From assembly GCA_964444835.1 (NCBI GenBank), contig CAYUIT010000017.1:3211-67210 (forward strand): DNA of 64,000 bases, given 5' to 3'. Shown piece by piece: positions 35,024 to 44,700 of this stretch. Positions within the stretch are counted from its first letter, which is position 1. Each line of letters starts with the position of its first letter. Made by a program: the position numbers and the translations under genes. The notes under the pieces are model-generated. The model searched no databases, was not told the DNA's origin, and saw only the letters and a list, made by a program, of their open reading frames with translations. Source of the DNA: CADEED01 sp964444835. GTDB taxonomy: Bacteria > Pseudomonadota > Gammaproteobacteria > Steroidobacterales > Steroidobacteraceae.

Positions 35024-37530
35024 CACCTCCCCAAGAAGTCGATCAATCCCTCAAATAGTGCGTCAAACACACTCGGCAGCGTCGCGGCCAGGGCCAGGAT
35101 CGCGAGCGCAATGATCCATGCGCGCGCACGCCCCGAGTCGCGGGGTGCCGCTTGCAGCGTCGGTGCCGCGCTATCGCTCGCGGGCGCTGTGGCCGCCGTC
35201 GCTATCGTTGGCGTGGGTGGTACCGGCGGGGTCGTAGCCGCCTGATCCGGTGCTGCAGCGGGCGGCATCGGTGCTAACCACCCAACGAGCAAGAACACAA
35301 GGCCGGCAGCAATGATGGCGAGAATGTTGCTGAGTTGGCCCAGCGAGCCGAAGTCGACCAGCACGACTTTCACGGCGGCGGCGACCATCAAAATCGCGCC
35401 GCCAATCCACGCGGTGCGTGAGCGAATGCGTCCGCCCCAGATGGCGAACGCCGCTCCAAGCGCCGCCCACAACAGCGACACGATGGCGGGTAAGTCCATC
35501 TCGAACAACGAACTGAGGTCGAGGTGCCCAGGCGGCCCAAAAGCTCTCAGAAGCGTGGCTTGCAAGACGAGCGCACCGCCGATGATGCTCGCCGGTAGCG
35601 TGAACTCGAGCCGTGAAGTCGTGTTTCCTCTAGCCGGGATCAAGTAGATCAAGCCGGCAAGGCAGGTGAGTTCGAGCAACACGGCCCAAGTCGTGCGTGC
35701 GATGTCGAACACGGTGGAGATGGCTAACGTCACCGCGAGCACGGCAGCCAACACAGGGGCCGCCATCTCGGCTGCGGCTCGCGCGGATGGACCGGAGCGG
35801 CGCGCGCAAATGAGCGCGAGCAAGCCCACGTCCACGATGGCGATTGCCGCAACGCGCGTGGAGTCGCTGCTCATCACATCGGCGATTTGGCTAGCCCAAA
35901 GAGCCGCCGCAATGGGTGCCGCGACCAGCGCCGCCAGGCGCGAAGGCACCGATGCCTGCTCGGTTTCCGGGCGCAGCAGCAAGAGCAGCCCAGCGACAGG
36001 CGCCAGCGCGAGCGCCAAACCACTCACGATGACCGGTGGCGGCGAGGTGACGAGCGACGCGGTCACCGGGACGGCAATGGCGATAGCTAACAACGTGTGA
36101 TCTTGGATCGATAGGCGCCGCGCGAGCAGGCTGGCACAGACCGCTGCGGCCACTGTGATGAAGTGCAGCATCAAGGTCCATTGCACCCAATCGAAGCGAG
36201 CGAGTTCGAACCCCAGGGCTGCGCACGCCCATAGGGCCGCGCTCGTCGCTAACAACGACGTAAACGTCTGGTCGTGAGGGCGGCAGGTCTGCGCGGCGAC
36301 GACGAGCAGCGCGACTGCCACGAGGCGCTCGGCGAACTGTGCGTTGAAGAAAGCGGTGCCCGTAGTGCCAGCTGCGAAAATCGACGCCACCATATGCAAG
36401 ACCGCAAACAACAGTGCGGCGCCGGCGAGCGCGGTTCGAAAGCGAGCCAGTTCTGCTGAGCGGCGGGTCGCAGTCAAGCCGGCGACTGCGAGCGCCAAGC
36501 CCACGAGTTCCCACGGCAATTGTTCGAATGCGACGGCGAGGGCGGCGATCAGCAGGCACGCGGCGATGATCGTGTGCGTGATGGCGCCGTCGCGCGTCAG
36601 GTGTCGACGAGCTACGGCCGCAAGCAGCCACAATGCGCTGAATGCACCTAACAACCACGCAAGCGATGCGCGGGTAGGCGCGATCAGCACCGCAGTAGCA
36701 ACCGCCACGAGTGGTAATGCAACGGTGTAGACGCGGTCTGCGCGCCGCAACCAACGCTGCGCGGTGCTGCGTTGTTCAGCGATCGGCATGCTGAGATGCA
36801 CGGCGACGAGCGCCAGGAGCCACGGGTACACTGCGGCGAATTGCGCCGGTTGGTAGTACTGCGTCGTCCAGCCGAAGAAGGCCGTGCCGGCCAGCGTGAA
36901 CACGAAGCTGAGGTGAATGAGCGGGCGCCAGCCGCGCGCGAGGATCATCGCCAAGACCGCGAGGCTTGCGACGAAGTAGTAGCCGAGGACGGTGGATGCG
37001 CCAGGGTCGCGCAGCGCAAAGGCGGGCGCGAGGAAAGCCCCGAGCATCGCCAGGATCGCAACCGAGATCGCGTGGCGCGAGACGGCGAACACGGCGGCGG
37101 CGATCGAGACGGCAGCTAACAACACGAGCGCCGGCAAGTCAGCGACGTAGCCGAAGAGGGCGTAGGCGCTGTAGGCCGTGAGGTAGGCCACGCCGAATGC
37201 CGAGCCGCCCAGCGCGAGTGCAATCGAGCGCCGACGGCCGTCGCGGCCGGTCAGGAAGGCGGCGAAAGCGAGCGCGGCGGCCAAGACGAAGCCGCCAGCG
37301 AGCTTGGCTCGCGGTGGCAGCTCGATGTGGATCAGTGCGTAACGCAGCAGTGCGCCGCAGCCGAGGACGAGCAGCGCGGCGCCGAGTTTGGCAGGCCAGT
37401 TGCCGGTGCCGAGCCAACGCAGCAGGCCAAGCGGTCGCGGCGGTGTTGCGGGGGAGGACGGGGAAGGTTCAGTGAGGAGGACGCTGAAGAAAATCAGGAT
37501 GACGGCGATCGAAAAGATCAGGGCGGTCAT
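35023..37530 (-). CDS. DUF2339 polytopic membrane protein
   Basis: An 835-residue protein made almost entirely of hydrophobic helices, more than twenty by eye. The family-typical stretch GNWPAKLGAALLVLGCG begins near residue 42. An Ala/Pro/Thr-rich cytoplasmic or periplasmic segment lies near residues 755-800, before the last helix. DUF2339 proteins are large and uncharacterised; they are often single genes, as here. It is divergent from lexA. No catalytic residues can be named. Confidence 0.88.
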   Translation of the reverse strand: MTALIFSIAVILIFFSVLLTEPSPSSPATPPRPLGLLRWLGTGNWPAKLGAALLVLGCGALLRYALIHIELPPRAKLAGGFVLAAALAFAAFLTGRDGRRRSIALALGGSAFGVAYLTAYSAYALFGYVADLPALVLLAAVSIAAAVFAVSRHAISVAILAMLGAFLAPAFALRDPGASTVLGYYFVASLAVLAMILARGWRPLIHLSFVFTLAGTAFFGWTTQYYQPAQFAAVYPWLLALVAVHLSMPIAEQRSTAQRWLRRADRVYTVALPLVAVATAVLIAPTRASLAWLLGAFSALWLLAAVARRHLTRDGAITHTIIAACLLIAALAVAFEQLPWELVGLALAVAGLTATRRSAELARFRTALAGAALLFAVLHMVASIFAAGTTGTAFFNAQFAERLVAVALLVVAAQTCRPHDQTFTSLLATSAALWACAALGFELARFDWVQWTLMLHFITVAAAVCASLLARRLSIQDHTLLAIAIAVPVTASLVTSPPPVIVSGLALALAPVAGLLLLLRPETEQASVPSRLAALVAAPIAAALWASQIADVMSSDSTRVAAIAIVDVGLLALICARRSGPSARAAAEMAAPVLAAVLAVTLAISTVFDIARTTWAVLLELTCLAGLIYLIPARGNTTSRLEFTLPASIIGGALVLQATLLRAFGPPGHLDLSSLFEMDLPAIVSLLWAALGAAFAIWGGRIRSRTAWIGGAILMVAAAVKVVLVDFGSLGQLSNILAIIAAGLVFLLVGWLAPMPPAAAPDQAATTPPVPPTPTIATAATAPASDSAAPTLQAAPRDSGRARAWIIALAILALAATLPSVFDALFEGLIDFLGR

Positions 37531-37663
37531 TCAGTTCCCGAGGTGATCACGGTGAGATCATCGTAGCGCGCAGTTGCGCCGAGATTGCAAATCCACGTTT
37601 TTAGGCGTCTGGAAGCGTGATTTGAGCAGAAAAAGTTAAATTCAATGTCTAGACGGAAATCAC

Positions 37664-37692
37664 TTGAACTGTATAAAAAGTCAGTGTACAAA
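37664..37692 (+). promoter_or_regulatory. lexA promoter with embedded LexA (SOS) box
   Basis: TTGAAC (37664-37669) and TACAAA (37687-37692) are 17 bases apart. A near-consensus gammaproteobacterial SOS box, CTGT-N8-TCAG, lies at 37669-37684 in the spacer, one base off CTGT-N8-ACAG. LexA bound there would block RNA polymerase, giving the expected self-repression. Confidence 0.65.
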
Positions 37693-37737
37693 TGATCAGC
37701 ACTGGGTTTTTAACAGGGTATCGAGAGGAGCTTCGTC

Positions 37738-38358
37738 ATGTCCGATCTCACGCCGCGCCAAACCGAAATTCTGCGTCTCATTCAGCGAGCCATTGCCGAA
37801 ACCGGCATGCCGCCCACCCGCGCGGAAATCGCGCAGGAGCTGGGGTTCCGCTCGCCCAATGCCGCGGAGGAGCACCTGCGGGCGCTCGCGCGCAAGGGTG
37901 TCATCTCGCTGGTGCCAGGCGCTTCGCGCGGCATTCAGTTGCGCGACACCATTCGCGAGCAGATTGGCTTGCCGCTCATTGGCCGTGTCGCTGCGGGTCG
38001 GCCGATCTTGGCCGAGGAGAACATTGAGTCGCGGCTCAATATCGATCCCAGCATCTTTCAGCCCAAGCCGCATTACTTGCTGAAGGTGGTGGGTATGTCG
38101 ATGAAGGATGCCGGCATTCTCGATGGCGATCTGGTCGCCGTACACCGCACGCCTGAGGTCCGTAATCGGCAAATCATCGTCGCGCGTCTCGACAACGAGG
38201 TCACCGTCAAGCGCTACAAGCAAGACGGCCCGGTGGTGTGGCTGTTGCCCGAGAACGAGGACTTCGAGCCTATCAAGGTGAACGTCAAAGAAGAGCCGCT
38301 CGTCATCGAGGGTGTGGTGGTGGGTGTATTACGGCGTGGCAAGAGCTTGCAGGCATGA
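37738..38358 (+). CDS. lexA: LexA repressor
   Basis: SOS master repressor of 206 residues. The N-terminal winged helix begins LTPRQTEILRLIQ (residues 4-16). The Ala-Gly self-cleavage site is in VAAGRPI near residue 84, the catalytic Ser in GMSMKDAGILDGD near 121, and the Lys in VTVKRYK near 158. RecA-stimulated autocleavage is therefore expected. A strong GAGGAG site precedes the ATG. It heads a run that continues to imuA-imuB-dnaE2. Confidence 0.96.
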   Translation: MSDLTPRQTEILRLIQRAIAETGMPPTRAEIAQELGFRSPNAAEEHLRALARKGVISLVPGASRGIQLRDTIREQIGLPLIGRVAAGRPILAEENIESRLNIDPSIFQPKPHYLLKVVGMSMKDAGILDGDLVAVHRTPEVRNRQIIVARLDNEVTVKRYKQDGPVVWLLPENEDFEPIKVNVKEEPLVIEGVVVGVLRRGKSLQA

Positions 38359-38394
38359 GCATGCGGAAGCGGTTGCGCTGAGCGAGGTTCTCGT

Positions 38395-38760
38395 ATGTTG
38401 TTAGGTCTGCGAACCGTCGTCTACCACGTCGACGACCTCAACGCTGCCAAGCAGTGGTACATGAAAGTGTTGGGGTTCCCGCCGTATTTCGATGAGCCGT
38501 TTTATGTGGGGTTCAACGTGGGTGGGTATGAGCTCGGGCTCGATCCCGATCTCGGCAATCTCACGCCAGGCGGCACAGCCGTTACGTATTGGGGCGTCAA
38601 AGATACGAGTGCCGCGCTCGCGCGCTTGCTCGAGTTGGGTGCTGAGCCGCACGAGAATGTGCAAGAAGTGGGCGATGGCATTCGGGTGGCGTCGGTCCGG
38701 GATCCGTGGGGCAATCTGTTTGGTGTCATCGAGAACCCGCACTTCCAGGTGGCGTCATGA
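38395..38760 (+). CDS. VOC family (glyoxalase-like) protein
   Basis: A 121-residue single-module vicinal-oxygen-chelate protein. It starts LRTVVYHVDDLNAAKQWY with a metal-ligand-type His, and ends in VRDPWGNLFGVIENP, the usual Glu/Asn region. Members may be dioxygenases, isomerases or drug-binding proteins; this cannot be told from sequence. It sits 36 bases after lexA and overlaps the next gene by four bases (ATGA). Confidence 0.85.
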   Translation: MLLGLRTVVYHVDDLNAAKQWYMKVLGFPPYFDEPFYVGFNVGGYELGLDPDLGNLTPGGTAVTYWGVKDTSAALARLLELGAEPHENVQEVGDGIRVASVRDPWGNLFGVIENPHFQVAS

Positions 38761-39161
38761 TGCACAAGGCAGCCGGCACGTTCGAGGTCAAGATGCAGCC
38801 GCTGGGAGCACTCGATTCGGGAACGGAGACAGCGTTGGCACGCCTGTCGCTCGATAAGCAGTTCGCGGGCGACATGGTGGGCGAGGGGCATGGCGAAATG
38901 CTCACGGCCAGAACACAAACCCAGGGCTCTGCGGGCTACGTCGCAATGGAACGCTTCACGGGCACATTGCAGGGGCGCGAGGGGAGTTTCGTGTTCCAGC
39001 ATTCCGCGCAGATGAATCGTGGCGCTCCGCAGATGTCGATCACGGTCGTACCGGACTCCGGCACCGACGCTCTGGCAGGGATTTCTGGGGTGTTCAAGAT
39101 CAACATCGTCGAGGGTAAGCATTTCTACGAATTCGAGTATTCGCTACCTCGGTCAGAGTGA
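38757..39161 (+). CDS. DUF3224 domain protein
   Basis: About 134 residues forming one DUF3224 beta-barrel domain (AAGTFEVKMQPL at the start, GISGVFKINIVEGKHFYEFEY at the end, where the Gly/Phe/Tyr pattern is typical). The ATG at 38757 overlaps the VOC stop, and a second ATG follows at 38760. VOC and DUF3224 proteins often occur together with no known joint function. Their place between lexA and imuA suggests they share SOS control, which is inference. Confidence 0.8.
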   Translation: MMHKAAGTFEVKMQPLGALDSGTETALARLSLDKQFAGDMVGEGHGEMLTARTQTQGSAGYVAMERFTGTLQGREGSFVFQHSAQMNRGAPQMSITVVPDSGTDALAGISGVFKINIVEGKHFYEFEYSLPRSE

Positions 39162-39215
39162 TTGAGGAGTGTGGATTGAGTTGCCTACAGGGTTGTTAGT
39201 GAGATTGGTGTATTC

Positions 39216-39857
39216 GTGTCTGCGTCGAAGGAGAAGCAACTGGCCGAGTTGCTCGCCCACCCGTCTGTGTGGCGCGGGCGAAGTCGCGCACAGATCGACA
39301 CGATCAGCACCGGTTTCGCGGCGCTCGATGCAGGCCTGCCCGGTGGCGGTTGGCCGCGTGCGGGCCTCGTAGAGATTCTGACGCCACGCTGTGGCGTCGG
39401 TGAGTTGTATGCCTTGATGCCAGCGCTGGCGGCGCTCACGCAGCTCGAGCCCGCGCGTTGGTGTGCTTGGATCGCGCCTCCCCATGAGCCCTTCGCGCCG
39501 GGGCTCGTCTCGCAAGGCATTGCGCTCACGCGCGTGCTCGTCGTGCGCACGGGTACGCCGTTGTGGGCGCATGAGCAGGCGTTGCGATCAGGAGCCTGTG
39601 AGGCCGCGCTTGTGTGGCTCGAGCGTGCCTCGCCGCGTGCCATTCGTCGCTTGCAGTTGGCGGCGGAGCATGGCCGCACGCTGGGGGTGTTGTTTCGCAG
39701 TGCTCGGTTTGCGACGGAGTCGTCGCCGGCTGCGTTGCGGTTGCTGCTCGAGCCTGTAGTGGGAGGAGCGCGAGTCACGCTCGTGAAGAGTCGCGGGGGT
39801 GTGGCCACGCCGATCGAGTTGCGCTGGGCAGCCGAGCGCACGCCAGCACATGGCTGA
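39216..39857 (+). CDS. imuA: Translesion mutasome protein ImuA
   Basis: A 213-residue RecA/SulA-like protein. The family start ISTGFAALDAGLPGGGWPRAGLVEIL (residues 30 on) resembles a RecA core whose Walker A is incomplete, as expected for ImuA. It works with ImuB and DnaE2 in damage-induced mutagenesis. The GTG start has no convincing Shine-Dalgarno sequence. It overlaps imuB by 8 bases. Confidence 0.9.
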   Translation: MSASKEKQLAELLAHPSVWRGRSRAQIDTISTGFAALDAGLPGGGWPRAGLVEILTPRCGVGELYALMPALAALTQLEPARWCAWIAPPHEPFAPGLVSQGIALTRVLVVRTGTPLWAHEQALRSGACEAALVWLERASPRAIRRLQLAAEHGRTLGVLFRSARFATESSPAALRLLLEPVVGGARVTLVKSRGGVATPIELRWAAERTPAHG

Positions 39858-41556
39858 CATCGCCCGCAAGCGATCGGGTCGGCCGCGAGCGGCGGGGCCG
39901 CATGGCTTGCGAACGTGGCTCCAAGAGAATCCTGTGCGCGAGAGCGCGGCGCCGTCCGTTTTACGGGTGCGGCCGGCGCCGCCTCCGCCCACTGGTCCGG
40001 GCTCGGGTGAGGGCGCGCAAAGCGCGCTCGCGCTCGAGGCGCCGGAGTGGTGGCTCGCGCTGCACGTTCGGCAGTTGGCGCGCGCCACGTTGTTAGCCGC
40101 TATGCGCGCGGGGCATCTCCCGCCGCAACGCGGGCCACTGGTCGTGATCGACGGTGAGGATCGGATGCAGCGGGTGTTGCAAGCGGAGCCCGCGGCGCGT
40201 GCGGCCGGTGTGCAGGCCGGAATGAATTTGGCATCGGCACTCGCGCTCTTGCCAGATATCGACGCCCGGCCGCGCGATATCGCTCGCGAGCGCGACTGGC
40301 TCCAGGGCCTGGCCGCGCTCGGCGGACGATTCACGCCGCGAGTGTCGATCGAATCTCCCGATGGCTTGCTGCTCGAGATCAAGGGCAGCGTGGGATTGTT
40401 TGGCGGTTTGGAAGCGCTCTGTCGTGAGGTGACGGCGTATTACGCTCGTCATGGCGCTGAGGTGTCGTTCGCCGTCGCGCCCACACCGTTGGCTGCATTG
40501 GTAGGCGCACGCGTGGGGCGAGCGTTCACGGTCACTACTTTCGAGGCGTTACCGGGTCAGCTCAGCCCGCTGCCACTCGCAGCGTTGCGCTGGCCTGAAG
40601 ATGTTTTGCGGAGGCTCGGCGCCATGGGAGTGCGTACCCTCGGCGAAGCGCTCCGCCTACCGCGCGCCGGTTTTGCCAAACGCTTCGGTCCCGCGTTGTT
40701 GCAAGCGCTCGATCGTTTGGTGGGGCGGCAGCGCGAAGTGCGAGGTGCCTTTGCCAGCCGCGAGCGTTTTTATGGGCGCTTCGAGCCCGCCTACGAGATC
40801 ACGAGTCACGAGAGTCTGTTGGCCGTGTTGCGGCCATTGTTAGCCGATCTCGAGCGCTTCTTGCTGCATCGGCAGCGCGGTATCACCCAGCTGCGCTGTC
40901 GCTTTCGGCATCGTCAAGCGCCGCCGACGATTTGCCAGCTTGGCCTCGCTGTGCCGGAGGCGAATGCCGAGCGACTTGCCAAGTTGTTAGCTGAGCGCCT
41001 AGCCCAGGTCACGCTCCCCGAGCCGGTGCGGTTGTGCGAAGTGCGCTCCGGTGCGCTCGTCGAGCGGCCGCTGGCGAGTCGCGCGATCTGGTCTCCGGGT
41101 GAGCATGGGCATGCGGCCGCGAGCGAGATGCCAGCGCTCATCGAGCAACTTCGTGCGCGTTTGGGTGCGGAGGCGGTGTATGGATTGTGTCTCGTGCCGG
41201 AGCATCGCCCAGAAGCAGCGTGGCGCGTGGCGGAACCCGTGATCAGTGCTGTGCGTGAGCGCCATCGCTCCTCCACGAGTGCTGCCGCTGATGCTGCGGC
41301 TTGGTCACCTTTCGGGCGTCCATTATGGCTGCTCGCCGCACCGCAGTTGCTGTCGGTCGACGCTAACTACTGGCCGCTGTATCACGGGCCGTTACGTTCC
41401 TTGACGGGCCCTGAGCGTATCGAAAGCGGCTGGTGGAGCGGTGCGGATGTCGCGCGCGATTACTACACCGCACTCGATTCAGCGGGTGCCAGACTGTGGA
41501 TCTTCCGCGAGCGCCAAGCCCCGCACGCTTGGTATTTGCACGGTGTGTTTGGTTGA
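39850..41556 (+). CDS. imuB: Y-family polymerase-like protein ImuB
   Basis: A 568-residue Y-family polymerase homologue that lacks a working active site and acts as the hub joining DnaE2 to the beta clamp. A Pro/Gly-rich N-terminal extension (residues 1-55) precedes the Y-family core (WLALHVRQLARATL, then LLLEIKGSVGLFGG near 175) and the little-finger and C-terminal regions. I use the ATG at 39850, overlapping imuA; the frame is open to 39799. Its stop is 10 bases before the inverted-repeat element that separates it from dnaE2. Confidence 0.92.
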   Translation: MADIARKRSGRPRAAGPHGLRTWLQENPVRESAAPSVLRVRPAPPPPTGPGSGEGAQSALALEAPEWWLALHVRQLARATLLAAMRAGHLPPQRGPLVVIDGEDRMQRVLQAEPAARAAGVQAGMNLASALALLPDIDARPRDIARERDWLQGLAALGGRFTPRVSIESPDGLLLEIKGSVGLFGGLEALCREVTAYYARHGAEVSFAVAPTPLAALVGARVGRAFTVTTFEALPGQLSPLPLAALRWPEDVLRRLGAMGVRTLGEALRLPRAGFAKRFGPALLQALDRLVGRQREVRGAFASRERFYGRFEPAYEITSHESLLAVLRPLLADLERFLLHRQRGITQLRCRFRHRQAPPTICQLGLAVPEANAERLAKLLAERLAQVTLPEPVRLCEVRSGALVERPLASRAIWSPGEHGHAAASEMPALIEQLRARLGAEAVYGLCLVPEHRPEAAWRVAEPVISAVRERHRSSTSAAADAAAWSPFGRPLWLLAAPQLLSVDANYWPLYHGPLRSLTGPERIESGWWSGADVARDYYTALDSAGARLWIFRERQAPHAWYLHGVFG

Positions 41557-41566
41557 GGCAGCCGTG

Positions 41567-41602
41567 ATGCCTGGCGATTCGTATCGTTTGGTTAGCGGGC
41601 TG
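41567..41602 (+). repeat. Left arm of 36-bp inverted repeat (imuB-dnaE2)
   Basis: Starts ATGCCTGGCGATTCGTATCG and ends GCGGGCTG. It pairs with 41751-41786 with one mismatch in 36 (A at 41577 against the G that would need C). The arms are 148 bases apart. The arm starts with ATG, preceded by GAGG eight bases earlier. Confidence 0.9.
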
Positions 41603-41761
41603 TTGAGAGCGCCGCAGCGCGAGTGCGGCGCGCTCCTGTGCCGGGTGCAATACGTCCACGACGCCAGGGGGAAGATGCGCGCCGCATTCGCGCAAGGTTC
41701 GCCGAGAATGGCCGCGGCTTGGTGCGGCCATTCTCGAAGCGCGCTCGATCCAGCCCGCTAA
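41567..41761 (+). CDS. Possible 64-residue leader ORF between imuB and dnaE2
   Basis: Starts at the first base of the left arm (MPGDSYRLVSGLL...) and ends in TAA at 41759-41761, inside the right arm. It has a better ribosome binding site (GAGG at 41555-41558, eight bases before the ATG) than dnaE2. Read inwards from the other strand, the right arm also encodes MPGASYRLVSGL, as any inverted repeat would. The product resembles nothing I know. I offer it as a coupling ORF, not as a confident protein. Confidence 0.3.
   Translation: MPGDSYRLVSGLLRAPQRECGALLCRVQYVHDARGKMRAAFAQGSPRMAAAWCGHSRSALDPAR
41703..41736. repeat. Perfect 13-bp hairpin inside the imuB-dnaE2 element
   Basis: CGAGAATGGCCGC (41703-41715) and its exact complement (41724-41736) flank an eight-base loop. 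A second, bulged GC hairpin lies near 41605-41634. Neither is followed by a T run. Together with the outer 36-bp stem they would fold the whole 220-base spacer into a branched structure. Confidence 0.8.
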
Positions 41762-41786
41762 CCAAACGATACGAAGCGCCAGGCAT
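41751..41786 (-). repeat. Right arm of 36-bp inverted repeat, covering the dnaE2 start
   Basis: Inverse partner of 41567-41602. It ends on the first two bases of the dnaE2 ATG (41785-41787), so in RNA the start codon and the bases where a ribosome would bind are paired. No matching target-site duplication is visible just outside the arms. Confidence 0.9.
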
Positions 41787-44700
41787 GCCGGCCTCCTCAG
41801 CCCACGCACCCGTCGAGTACGCGGAGTTGCACTGCGTTTCGAACTTCACGTTCTTGCGTGGTGCCTCGAAGCCCGAGGAGTTGGTCGCGCGCGCCCACGA
41901 ACTGGGCTACACGGCGCTGGCGATCACTGACGAGTGTTCGGTCGCGGGCGTCGTGCGGGCGCATGCTGCTGCCAAAGAATGCGGCCTCAAATTGCTGATC
42001 GGGGCCGAGTTTCGTTTGCAGTGCGGCTTGCAGCTCGTCGCACTCGTCATGAATCGTCGTGGATATGGGCGCTTGTGTCGCTTGATTACGCGTGGCCGGC
42101 GCTCGGCGGAGAAGGGCGACTATTCGCTGACTCGTCGCGATGTGGTGGAGTTGTTAGTCGATGGCGGCGCAGCGGCGAGCGACGTCGCCGGCGACGCTCT
42201 CGTTCTGTGGATTCCGCCGCGCGGCAAGCACGAGTGCCAGGTGGCGCAAGCAGCGTGGATTCGCGAGCACTTCGCTGGCCGCGCCTGGATTGCGGTCGAG
42301 CTCTTGTGTGACGGGCATGATCGCTCATGGCTGACCACTCTCACGCGCCTCGGCCAAGTGGCGCACTTGCCGCTCGTGGCCGCAGGCGATGTGCACATGC
42401 ACGTGCGTGAGCGGCGGCATTTACAAGATGCGCTCACAGCCGTGCGTCACAACGTCCCGCTCGCTGAAGCGGGGCTGTTGCTCTACCCGAACGGTGAGCG
42501 GCATCTGCGCGAGCCCGCGCGACTCGCGAAGCTCTATCCAGCGCGCTTGCTCGCTGAGAGTGCTGCCGTGGCGAGGCGCGCCACTTTCTCACTCGATGAG
42601 TTGCGTTACGAGTACCCGCGTGAAGTCGTGCCGAGCGGGGAGACGCCGGCGTCGTATTTGCGCAAGCTCACCGAGGCAGGCGCTGCGCGCCGCTGGCCGC
42701 TGGGTGTGCCGAGCCACGTACGGGCCATGATCGAACACGAGCTCGCCCTCGTGGCCGATCTCGCCTACGAGCCGTACTTCCTGACGGTGTACGACATCGT
42801 GCATTTCGCGCGCAGCCGCTCGATCTTGTGCCAGGGGCGAGGGTCGGCTGCGAACTCGGTTCTCTGCTATTGCTTGGGCGTCACCGAAGTCGATCCGGCG
42901 CGCATGTCGATGCTCGTCGAGCGTTTCATTTCGCGCGAGCGCAATGAGCCACCCGATATCGATATCGACTTCGAGCACGAACGCCGCGAGGAGGTCATTC
43001 AGTACATCTATGGCAAGTACGGGCGCGAGCGTGCTGCGCTCGCCGCAACCGTGATTACCTACCGACCGCGCAGCGCCTTGCGGGACATGGGCAAGGCCCT
43101 CGGGCTCGACGCCGTGCAAACGGAGCGGCTCGCGGGAGTCATGCAATGGTGGGATGACGCCATCAGTGCCGATCGCATCCGCGATGCGGGGTTCGACCCA
43201 AGCAATCCGCAGCTGCGTATGCTCGTCACATTGGCGCGTGAGTTGTTAGGATTTCCGCGGCATCTGTCGCAGCATGTCGGCGGCTTCGTGATTGCGCGCG
43301 ATCTGCTCGAGGAACTCGTGCCTGTCGAGAACGCCTCGATGCCCGAGCGTACCGTGATCCAGTGGGACAAGGACGATCTTGATGAGCTGGGCTTACTCAA
43401 GGTGGATGTGCTGGCCTTGGGAATGCTGTCGGCCATTCGGCGCGCACTCGCGCTCATTTCCGCCTATCGCGGTAAAGCCTTTACGCTCGCCGATGTGCCC
43501 GCCGAGGACGCTCGTGTGTACGAAATGATCTCGCGGGCCGATACGGTGGGTGTGTTTCAGATTGAGTCGCGTGCGCAGATGTCGATGCTGCCGCGCCTCA
43601 GGCCCGCTAACTACTACGATCTGGTAATCGAGGTGGCCATCATTCGGCCGGGCCCCATTCAAGGCGGCATGGTGCATCCGTATTTGCGGCGCCGGAACGG
43701 CGAGGAACCGGTGAGTTACCCGAGCCCTGAAGTGGAGTCGGTATTGAAGCGCACGCTGGGGATTCCGATTTTCCAAGAGCAAGTGATGCAGCTCGCGGTG
43801 GTCGCGGCGGGCTTCACGCCGGGCGAGGCGGATCGACTGCGGCGTGCGATGGCGGCCTGGAAGCGCAAGGGCGGTCTCGGCCCGTTCGAGGAGCGCTTGA
43901 AGACAGGGATGCGAGCGCGCGGCTACACCGACGCGTTCGCGCAGCAGATCTTCAGTCAGATATTGGGCTTTGGCGAATACGGTTTTCCAGAATCGCACTC
44001 GGCTAGTTTCGCGCTGCTCGTGTATGTCTCGGCTTGGTTGAAATGTCACGAGCCGGCAGCCTTTGCGTGCGCGCTCATCAATAGCCAGCCGATGGGGTTC
44101 TATGCCCCGGCGCAGCTCATTCGCGATGCGCGCAATCATGGCGTGGAAGTGCGTCCGGTGAGCGTCGGCGCGAGCGACTGGGACTGCACCCTCGAGCGTG
44201 GTGCCGACGGGGAGCCTGCGTTACGCCTCGGCTTGCGGCTCGTGAAATCACTGTCGCGTTCCGGGGCGGAGCGCATCGTCGCAGCGCGTAGCTGCAAGAG
44301 CGTGCAAGAACTAACGACTCGTGCGCAACTCGATCGTGGCGATCTCGAAGCGCTGGCAGATGCGGGTGCGCTGCATGAGCTCACGGGCAATCGCTACTTC
44401 GCCTACTGGCAGGTGGCGGGTAGTGAGCGCGAGTTGCCGCTCGCGCCGCGTCCGGATCGCGACGAGGCGATGCCGCTTCTGGCGCCGCCCACGGAAGGGC
44501 AGAACATCGTCGCCGACTACCGCTCGGTGGGGCTCACCTTGGGGCGGCATCCCGTGGCACTGCTGCGCGCGAAGTTGGCGGCGCAACGCGTCATTCCCGC
44601 CGCGGAACTCAGCAATATCACGCACGGCGCTCGCGTGCGAACCGCCGGTATCGTCATCACACGGCAGCGCCCGGGCAGTGCCAGTGGTGTCACTTTTGTG

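Noticed and set aside
41567..41786. Insertion sequence at the imuB-dnaE2 gap
   Set aside because: The inverted arms look like terminal repeats, but there is no transposase and no target-site duplication just outside; MITE or regulatory element remain open.
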